A program made the position numbers and the translations under genes. DNA of 64,000 bases from Prorocentrum cordatum. Its lineage: Eukaryota > Sar > Dinophyceae > Prorocentrales > Prorocentraceae. Of this stretch, positions 8,571 through 16,868 are shown one piece after another (position 1 is the stretch's first letter; each line of letters opens with the position of its first letter). Under the pieces are notes generated by a model. The model had not been told where the DNA came from and searched no databases. It saw only the letters and a list, made by a program, of their open reading frames with translations. Location: positions 1,853,434 through 1,917,433 of the forward strand of contig CAUYUJ010015726.1 in NCBI GenBank assembly GCA_963575745.1, read 5' to 3'.

Positions 8571-11406
8571 GGCCGTGTCGGAAGGTATTGAGAAACACCT
8601 ACGCGCGATTGAAGATCCAGCAGTGCGAAGATGCGCTTCTCGAACGTGGCCCTGTGAGCAAAAATGGCCACGTCCCTGAGCATCGAGTTCAACGACTCGT
8701 CTATAAAGCAGTTGTACTGCTTGGGGGAGCCCTGGGTGTCAACCCTGGGAGCACCAGGAACCAAACACAATACACATATTTTCTTATTCCTACCTAGGAT
8801 GCCCCAAACCCCCATTGTTTCTCACCGTGTGTTGATTTCTGTTTAATCGGGGGCCTACCAAGGGTGGGGTGCGCTTTCAACCGATCTCCTGTCGATCATG
8901 TGGCACAGCAGATGGCTCTTGGGGGTGTACTGCAGGCCTGCTTCCGCGCAAGCCAGGAGATGGGTGTGCGCCGCGTCCAAAAGCATATCTTTTCCAACAC
9001 CAGTAAACTTGCACCGAACATGACGAATTATATTCAATATTTGCGAAAGAGACACACCCGCCTGCAGAAGGCCTTTCCCGAAGACAGCTGCACCACCGTG
9101 CTTACGTAACATGTCGATGCAAAACGGAAGGACGAGGCCGCACTCTGCAGCCTTGAGCGACATTGCGCAACCAGGATGGTTCGGATGCTGAAGACGTGTT
9201 TTTCACCGGCCCGACACAGCCCGAGGGGTGCTCACCGGCTCGAAATGAGCCTGAAAGGGCCATCACTGGGCCCAATCATCGCCCGATCATCGCACGATCA
9301 TCCCGACACAGCCCGAGGGGTGCTCACCGGCTCGAAATGAGCCTGAAAGGGCCATCACTGGGCACAATCATCGCCCGATCATCGCACAATCATCGCGATG
9401 ATCGGGCGATGATCGGGCGATGACCGTAGCGCCGATCATTGACTGGACGAGGATCGTCGTTCCGATCATCGCGATGATCGGGCGATTATCCGACATTTGT
9501 GGTTCGAAACTCCTGCCTCCCTCCTCCCTCCTCCCACCCTCCTCCCTCCCCCTCCTCCCGCCCTCATCCTTCCCCTCCTCCTCCCCCTCCTCCCCCTCCT
9601 CCTCCTCCTCCTCCTCCTCCTCCTCCTCCTGCTCCTCCCCTCCTTTTCAGGATCCTCATCCTCCCTCCCCTCTCGTTTGGGTCCGCTTTTTGTTCTTCTG
9701 CTCGTTTCCACCGCTCCCCAAGGGCCCCCCATGTTTCGTTTGTCGTCCAAGATGTAATATCTATACTTGTCCTCCTGATCCTCCTTCCCCTCATCCTTTT
9801 ATGTATCCAGAAAAACAAAGAAAAGGTCCTGGAGAGTCGCCCCGCGGCGCTTCCCCAGCATCTTCGCCGACAGGGTGGCCAGGCGAGCTGAGTGAGGGAT
9901 ATTCTGCGCCTCCTGCCACTGCTGCAGCTCTGCCCCAAGCTGCCTGGACCCAAGCTCGATCACCTGCTCGAGAGTGCCAGTGAAGCGCCACACGTTTTTC
10001 AAGATGAGCCTCCAGAGGGACGAACTCACGAACCTCATGACGGGCCCGAAGTAGAGGCAGTGCAGGGCGTCCACCGCTAAGCTCTTGTGAGGCGACGTGT
10101 CCAAGCCGTCGTCGAAGAGGACGCAGCGATGCGTCACCGAGTCGAGAAGCCTCTGCTTGTGGTCTCGCCTAGCTCTCCAGAAAACAACGTTCCGCGGCAA
10201 AGGAAGACGCTCGAGTGCAGCCACATCCAGAACTTCCTTGGACGGCTCAAGACGGTCCCCCGCCTGGAGGTGGACTCCAGCTACCTCTAGATCGTAGTCC
10301 ACGACTCGCCCACCCACGCCGACCCCACCCTTGCGCCACTTCAACGCTCGTACAAGGGCCTTCCTGCTAGAAAGTGATGTCAACCGCACGTGCACCTCGC
10401 ACATCTTGCAAGCCGCCTCATAATCAGTGTGGGAGCGGAGGGGCCACTCGATGCCGTCATGATTTTTCAGCCCCGAATATACTAGGTGCACCTCGTCCCT
10501 ATTACATTTGCAAAATTGACAAGGCGAGTGGACGCTGGTACAGGCTGTTAAGCCCAAGGACTTCGCATGCTCACCCCAATCGCCCTTGATCCAAATGAGA
10601 ACTCCTTTGAATGGTAAGTCGGTCGGTTCAACGCCCATCGCTGCTCCATCATGTCGCACGGATGGCCGTCGTCCAGACGCGATCGCGTCGAGTTGCCAAC
10701 GCACTGCTTGGAGGTGAGGGTGCAGACTGCACCAGCCCCTGCACCCGCACAAACAATGGTCCGAAGCGCGTGTCACTGATATTAAATGGCGGCTCCCAGT
10801 GAGGAGGTTAATGAGCCACATGCCCAATGTACTGTCCATTCGTCCCGCCGCCTGGGCGCGATAGTTCACGCCGTCCAAGTAGAAACCCAATGGAACAGGA
10901 AGCCGCTCTTTGTTCCTACGGGCCTGAATGACTCCGCGGTGGTTCTGATATACAGGTAGATCCAGCACCGACTCAGTGGCTTGACCTGGACCTGCATCCA
11001 GCAGCTCAAACGTCTTATTATCGCTCGTCAGCTCTTCTAACAAACTCTCGTAAACAAGTGATATCGGCACATCCTTGATCGTCCTCTGCGGGCGCCTGTT
11101 GTAGTTCATTGGGGTCGGCACGGTGTATAGATTCTTGGGCGGCGGGAGCACCTGATCCACGTGGTGTTGGTACTTGCCCGTCTGTTTGCCAGGCTCGACT
11201 GAATATCTTGAAAACGCTCCTCCTGGTACCCCCGCCTTCTCTGCAAAGAAGCAGGCGGTCGTGAACTCAATCGCGTTGAGTTTGCAAGAACCGTAAAGTT
11301 TCAAAAGTAGTCTGAGAAGATTGGCACCTGCCTCTCTCTGCTCGGGCGTGGAAGGAGCGAAGCGCCTTTGAATCTCTCGAGAGCTCCTGCTCCTATCAAG
11401 AGACAT
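8540..11406 (-). CDS. Gene A: dinoflagellate-expanded protein of unknown function, three exons
   Basis: Exons 11406-9829, 9187-8882 and 8731-8540 join in phase 0 twice and give about 691 aa. Intron 1 (9828-9188) has a GA donor (CAG|GACCTT) and an AG acceptor; intron 2 (8881-8732) is GT-AG. Visible motifs: KQTGKYQHHVDQVLP near residue 75, FYLDGVNYRAQAAGRMDSTL, a cysteine cluster CLCGCRGWC, then RHDGAAMG, IWIKGDWGEHAKSLGL and a second cluster CQFCKC; exon 2 has SLKAAECGLVLPF and TPKSHLLCHMIDR; exon 3 has SPKQYNCFIDESLNSMLRDV and AHRATFEKRIF. This order matches an unannotated family I recall as numerous in Symbiodiniaceae. The paired Cys clusters and multicopy nature suggest a domesticated transposase, but that is inference. 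If exon 3 stops at its in-frame stop (8540) it overlaps gene B's ATG by about 30 bases; a GTAGGT at 8602 offers an alternative splice donor. Confidence 0.7.
9210..9490. repeat. 92-bp tandem duplication plus GATCATCG repeats in gene A intron 1
   Basis: A 92-bp unit starting CCCGACACAGCCCGAGG at 9210 is repeated at 9302 almost unchanged, each ending in ATCATCGCCCGATCATCGC. From about 9390 to 9490 the sequence is nested GATCATCGCGATGATC palindromes. Confidence 0.85.
9500..9645. repeat. CTC microsatellite in gene A intron 1
   Basis: CTC/TCC/CCC repeats inside the proposed intron. Confidence 0.85.
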
Positions 11407-11409
11407 GGC

Positions 11410-12660
11410 GGCGAGCTCATGTGGTGTGGGGCCGCTCCAAACAAGCGCGCAGCTTAGGTTAGAACAATTGAGCCATAGATGATTGGTACGATTGGATCGC
11501 AGTGCGCATCCTCATACTCCTCATACTCCTCCTCGTTTTCCTCTATGTATTCGTTATACGATGTTAGTCGTCGTCCTGGCCGTTCCCCCCCGCTCTCCTT
11601 CACTTGCTTATGTGTTGTCCCCGCCTCTGGCTTCCTACTCCTCCTCTGACCTCCTACTCCTCCTCCTCTGACATATTCCACTTCGGACTTCCTCTCATTT
11701 CCTCACATCCTCCTCTTCTGACTTCCTCCTCTCGCTTTCCCCTCTGAACTCCTACTCCTCCTCTGACTTCCCTGCTGACCTCATCTGAACTGCTCCCCGT
11801 TCCCCTCTTCTCCCCGAGGAGGAGCAGGAGGAGGAGGAGGAGGAGGAGGAGGAGGAGCAGGAGGAGGAGGTGAAGGAGGCGGAGGAGGAGGAGGAGGAGG
11901 AGGAGGAGGAGGAGGAGGAGGAGGAGGAGGGGGTGCCAGGGCACGCGCGCACGGGCGGCGCCGCGCGCACGGGCTGCCTTGAAGTCGATCTTCTCCGTCG
12001 GCCGTGTGGCGGACGGTGCGGGCGGGGCGAGGGCCGGAGGGAAGCACGACCGTGGGCCAGAGGGAAGCACGACGATCGTTCGCTGATGTTAGAACTATGT
12101 TGCCGAACGGTCTTACGAAATATGTAGAAATATGTCGCTGATGTTAGAAATATGTTTCTTAACAACGAACCAGGACCCGAGCCCCTCGCTTTCATCCGCA
12201 ACTTGTGTGTGTGTGCCACTGTCCGATTGCTGTCATCACCGTCGGTTATCTGACAGGAATGAGCACTCGAGCTATCCGATGCCACCGCGAACCACCACGA
12301 ATGGCACAGTGGGCGGCGCTAGACAGCGCCGTCTCTGCAGAGAGGTCGGGGGAGAAGGATGAAGTATGGGGATTATCCGATGGGTCGGATTCGGCGGACG
12401 AGGGCCCCCCCGTGGGGCCCGACCGTCGAAGTCTACGAGCCCCCTGGGGCTCAGGTCGGACCAGGGCCCCCTCCGTGCAACCAGGGATCAGATTTCGGAG
12501 GTAAGATTGAAAACCAGAGAGGCGCACAGAGCTGAGCACTCGAATTCATCAGCTCGAGGCTCCACAGTAGCTACAGCGCTAGAAATCCGTGCCGTTGGGC
12601 CCATCTCGCCAGGGATTGCAGCCCACTCTCAAGCAAATGGTGATCCCAACGCAGAAAATC
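11410..12660. other. Spacer upstream of gene A with microsatellites
   Basis: No gene recognised. Holds TCCTCATACTCC repeats (11500-11780), a GGA array (11815-11930) and a partial duplication of TCGCTGATGTTAGAA at 12079 and 12132. A weak SL-like string, TTGAGCCATAGATG at about 11469, lies 60 bases upstream of gene A's ATG on the correct strand but is too degraded to call. Confidence 0.5.
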
Positions 12661-12664
12661 GACG

Positions 12665-12845
12665 AAGACCGGTGGATCATCGGTAGATCATCGGTTGATC
12701 ATCGGTTCACTGGGGATCATCGGTAGATCATCGGTCGCGAAACCCTGTGAAAAATCATGGTTTGAGCGACGATCATCGGTGATCATCGGTTGCCGGATCA
12801 TCGGAAAATCATCGGTAGATCATCGGTCGATTCGGTCGATCACGG
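12665..12845. repeat. GATCATCGG repeat cluster
   Basis: About a dozen GATCATCGGT units in direct and irregular spacing, ending at GATTCGGTCGATCACGGGGC. Same motif family as the repeats in gene A intron 1 and gene D intron 1. Confidence 0.85.
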
Positions 12846-12929
12846 GGCCGTTCGGCCCCGATTCCGTCCCGTCAGGCGGTGTTCGCCGCTCTCTGGCCTC
12901 CGCGGGCTTCAAAGTCGGCACCCGAGCAC

Positions 12930-13082
12930 GAGTGAGGTGGGAGTGAGCGGGAGGAGGAGTGAGAGTGGGAGTGAGCGGGAGGAGGACGAGCGGGAGGAGT
13001 GGGATGGGATGGGGTGGGAGTGAGCGGGAGGAGGACGAGGGACGAGGAGGGTCGGGAGGCGAGGAGGAGGAGGGACGAGGAT
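12930..13082. repeat. GGGAGTGAGCGGGAGGAGGA minisatellite
   Basis: Tandem GAGTGAGCGGGAGGAGGA units with GGGATGGGAT variants. Confidence 0.75.
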
Positions 13083-13270
13083 GAGGAAGAGGCATGTGAA
13101 TACACTGATCCTCCTGGGGCCCAACGTCACGCATGGAGTCTTCAGACTCCACTGGCGGGCCATGCAAAAAAGGCCACCTGTTCACCCCGTCGTTCGAGGC
13201 AGAACTAAACGCATACTTATACAGTATGGACGCTCTGCAAACCCCGATGCCTCGGCATCTGAAGACCACA

Positions 13271-16200
13271 TCAGGATGAGATCTTCTTGTTCTTGATCTC
13301 GTGCACCTGCAGGAGGCTCCGAACGTGCTGCGAGATCGTCTCGATGAGCGGCTCGAGGCTCTCCACCGACTCCAGGGTCTTCGCGAAGACCAACTCGTCT
13401 TTGATCATCCTGCGCACCATGGGGAGGTCGCGAGTCAGCGCTGAGCTCAACTGATGGTCCTGCGAGAGCTTCTCCTTCATCGTGTCCATGGCCTTCAGCA
13501 GAGCCGCTGCGTCAGTGTCGTCCTTTGCCCACGCCCACTGCTGGTCGCCCTCCACGATGGACGCCTTGATGGTGTGCGCATTCGACATTGACAACGTATA
13601 CTTGGTCACCACTTTCTTGGCCTTGGCCATCTGGTCCTTGATTGAGCCACCGCCGTGCCCGTCGCCAGCGCCATCACCAGCCTCAGCTGCGGCTTTCTTC
13701 GCGGCCGCCGCTGCCTCCTTCGCGGCTGCGGCCTCCTGAGCCTTCTTCTTCCTGGCGGCCTCAGCTTTCGCCTTGGCCTTGGCCTTGGGTTTCGCCTGGC
13801 CTTGGGAACTGGATGCCTCCTCAGCCGCCTTGGGCGCGATCGTCTCGTCGTCCTCCGTGGGGTACTTCAGCGTGGCATCCTCAGCAGCAGCGGCCTCCTC
13901 CTGCTCAGTCTTCCTCCTCTTGGCCTCGAGCTCGGGCATCGCGGCTGCGCCCGCCGTGCGCTTCTGGCTCTCCTCACCCGTCAGCTCGGGCTCGTTGCTC
14001 CAGACCTCATGCTTCGTCCAGGCCTCCGTGAAAGCCTCCTTCGTGCCGCGGATGATGTAGAGAGTCCTCAGGGACTCGCTGAGCTCATCGTAGGCGATCC
14101 ACGGCGGCCCCATCGCCATCGTCTTGCAGAAGATCTTAATCGCCTGAGGCGCGGCATAAGGAGGGTGGCAAACCTCGCCTGTTGATTTCGAGGTAGCGCC
14201 TCCTCCTGATCATCATTGTTGATCCTCCCTCCAATGTTTTCGTTTCGATGGGTGGGGACGTCGATCTCAAGACGAGCTGATCAACGACTCGATCGGCTGA
14301 GGTCGATCGCTGCTGAGATCACGAGCGGACCCCCGATGTTACAAACCAGCAGGCGGAGCCTGCAACCAGCCAAGACGCCCTCCGCCCTCGAGATGGGCGA
14401 CGCGCCCGATGGCCAGGTACTGGCCATTCTTGTACTCGGTTCGCGAGAAGGTCGTGACCTTCTCGCGTCTCTTGACGAACTCCTGGTACTTCTCCCTCGC
14501 CCAGGAGGCCCTGTAGGCCTCTTGCTCGCTGCTGTTGCCCTTCAGCGCCTTGTACTCCACGTTCTCCTTGCTGCCCTCCTTGTCCACCACTCGTTGCCAG
14601 CGCGAGGCGATGGCATTCCCGCCCTTCGCGTTCGTCTTGAAGACGAAGCCGAGCGACTTGACGTGCTCCCACATCTGCTCCTCGGCCTGCATCTTGAGCA
14701 CCTTCGGGTCCTTCTCGGCGAGGTCGATGGCCATCTGCGACCCAGGCACGGCGACGAACTCGTTGTCGTTGAAGGCGTTCTGGGGCGGCGACAGATCTCC
14801 TGGCGTGATCCCCTTCATTCCGAGGATGGCTTTCAGGCCCTCGGACGTGAACAGTTTCATCATCTCCTCGTGGGCCCCGACGTCGTCGATTGTGTTGTTG
14901 CTCTTGATCATGGTCTCGAGGCGTTCCTGGCTCTGCCTGTACTGCTGCAGCGCAGCTGTCTTGGATACCTTCTGCGGGGTCGTGATCTCTGTCGGCACGT
15001 CTTCCTATGGTTACGCAAAGACACCAGAATGGTGTAGGAGGAGGATGGGGGAGGAGGAGGAGGAGGAGGAGGAGGAGGAGGAGGAGGAGGAGGAGTGAGG
15101 AGGAGGAGGAGGAGGAGGAGGAGGAGGAGGAGGAGGAGGAGTGAGGAGTGAGGAGGGAGCGGATTCCCTATAACTCTTCTCCATCCTCCCTCTATCCCTC
15201 CTTCCCTATCCTTTTCCCTTCCCTCCGAGTCCCTTCCCGTCGAGTCCTCGCTCTCCACCTATCCACCACCCCCCTATAGGTCCCATCCACCACCCCCCTA
15301 TAGGTCCACCACCCCCTCTCTCCTCCATTCCGCGTTCCCTCGCTCCTCCTGCTCGTCCGTCGACTTGGCCGAGCGCTTCTGGCCCCTGCGCGCCGCGCCA
15401 ACGTCCTGATCGTCGGCGGGGGCAGCCCGTAAGGGTCGTGTCTCAGCACGGTGGATTCCAAGAGGCCCCGATCATTGATGCGATCATCGAGATGATCGTG
15501 TCGATGATCGGGGAGCGTTTTTCTGTACAAGCCCTGTTCAGTGCTAATGGCAATACCCTCGTGAAGGGGGGTCTGAGTACGATGGATTCCGGGAGGCCCC
15601 GATCATCGATGCGATCATCGAGATGATCCGTTCGATGATCGGAGGGCGTTTTTCTGTATAATCCCTGACCCCTCGATGAAACCCCTGTGTCCTCAGCAGC
15701 CACCCGCGCGATGCCGACGAGGCGCTCCGCGGTGACCTTCGAGCCGATCGGGTCCGCACTGGTTGCCGACCACACATCACGCACGCCAGAAATCTCAATA
15801 CCTTTCTCCTCTGCCTCCTCACGCGATGCTGCAATGGCTGCTTTCATCTCATCATCCTCTGCCTGCTGCCGCTTGGCCATGGTGTCCGCCTCCTGCTGCG
15901 ACGCTTGAAGCGCCGCCTGCAACTCGGATTCATCACCTGCCTCTGTCTGCTCTGCCTCAGCTGCCGCCACCTCTGCCTCAGCTGCCGCCTCCTCTTCCTC
16001 AGCTGCCAGCCGTGCCTCTTCCTCAGCTGCCAGCGCATCTGCCTCGAGAGAATCTGCAATGCCTGCCACTGGTTGGGATTCGCCGCCGATGTCGATTGCA
16101 TTTGCCATCCTCTCTGCGTACTCAACATCTCTCTGCCGTGCGTCGGCCACGTCGGCCTCTGATGGAAAGCGATCGGAAGCGAGGAGTTCGGTCATGTTGG

Positions 16201-16318
16201 GCCCCATCGGGCTCTCCGCCAAGGTGTCGGTCGGCCGTGGGATCTGTCCAGGAATCGTCGCCATCTCATCGTCGCTTGTCTCGGGGCAATCCCGCAATCG
16301 CCCCGCTGGCGGCGCCAT
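13271..16318 (-). CDS. Gene D: 714-aa protein with two UIM-like motifs, three exons
   Basis: Exons 16318-15692 (209 aa), 15004-14360 (215 aa) and 14143-13271 (290 aa) join in phase 0 twice. Intron 1 (687 nt) is GA-AG with GAG|GACACA and ATAG|GAAGAC; intron 2 (216 nt) is GC-AG with CAG|GCTCCG and CAG|GCGATT. Exon 1 is Ala/Glu-rich and holds two consecutive ubiquitin-interacting-type helices, DESELQAALQASQQE (about residue 128) and DDEMKAAIAASREE (about 152), both with the AL/IxxS core, so a ubiquitin-binding adaptor role is likely. Exon 2 is a mixed helical segment with no domain I know. Exon 3 has a long Lys/Ala helix (KPKAKAKAKAEAARKKK) and a C-terminal helical region with conserved-looking DLPMVRRMIKDELVFAK. 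The ATG is 30 nt after an SL relic. Function beyond ubiquitin binding is unknown. Confidence 0.65.
15010..15160. repeat. GAG trinucleotide array in gene D intron 1
   Basis: Two GAG/GGA blocks near the 3' splice site of intron 1; on the sense strand they are CTC, giving a pyrimidine tract before the acceptor. Confidence 0.85.
15440..15668. repeat. Tandem 128-bp duplication of a GATCATCG palindrome in gene D intron 1
   Basis: Two copies, about 15440-15540 and 15568-15665, share TGGATTCC, GAGGCCCCGATCATYGATGC, GATCATCGAGATGATC and GGGCGTTTTTCTGTA. Each copy folds on itself. Confidence 0.85.
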
Positions 16319-16348
16319 GATCCGCGTCGTGCGAATCGATCGTGACGC

Positions 16349-16369
16349 CTCGGCCCAAAAAGGCTATGG
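16349..16369 (-). other. Decayed spliced-leader relic upstream of gene D
   Basis: On the minus strand the string matches the 21-nt dinoflagellate SL at 16 of 21 positions without gaps (kept core: TAGCC, TTTTGG). It ends 30 nt before the ATG of gene D, on the same strand. Position and polarity are as expected for an SL mRNA that was reinserted in the genome; sequence identity alone is modest. Confidence 0.5.
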
Positions 16370-16868
16370 CATGCGAGAGGGCTGTGAGGGGGAAGGCGAG
16401 TTCTGCAGTGTGGAGGGGGGAGGAGTGGGAGATAGGGGGAGGAGTGGGTGGGAGATAAAAGTGGACAGAGTGGGAGGAGAAGGAAGAGGATGAGGATGAG
16501 GAGGAGGAGTGGGAGGGAGATAGGTGGGCAGAGAGGGGAGGGATGGACCTTGGAGGGAATGATTGTGAGTGGTATTGGTTGGGGCGTGATTGTTTTTGTA
16601 GAGGGGGTGATTGGGGTGATTCGTTGACTTGGGGGTAATTTGGGGTTGGGGGTGAGTTCGGGGGGCGGCTGAGAAAATATTCGATTGGGGATTATTGCTT
16701 GACTTATACGGGTCGGTTTGGAGATCTGACGTTGATGGTGTCACCATTATTGTCGTTGCTGTCACCATCGCTGAATCCGCTTCCAAACAGCAGCGTGCGT
16801 TGCGAGGCGTGCTCGCTCCAATGCTTCAAGCAAAAACATGCTGCAGGCTGGGACGTCTGTCATCCAGC
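16370..16868. other. Spacer between gene C and gene D
   Basis: About 500 bases with G-rich GGAGGAGTGGGAG repeats at 16420-16545 and TTGGGGGTGATT-like repeats to 16680. No gene seen. It must hold gene C's 3' end and the trans-splice acceptor of gene D. Confidence 0.5.

Noticed and set aside
8663-8684. SL-like string on the minus strand (GTGGCCATTTTTGCTCA)
   Set aside because: It encodes DVAIFAHRA, a conserved part of gene A's exon 3. Match to the SL is by chance.
11467-11490. SL-like TTGAGCCATAGATGATTGG upstream of gene A
   Set aside because: Needs gaps and has an eight-base match only; placement is suggestive but not enough to call a relic.
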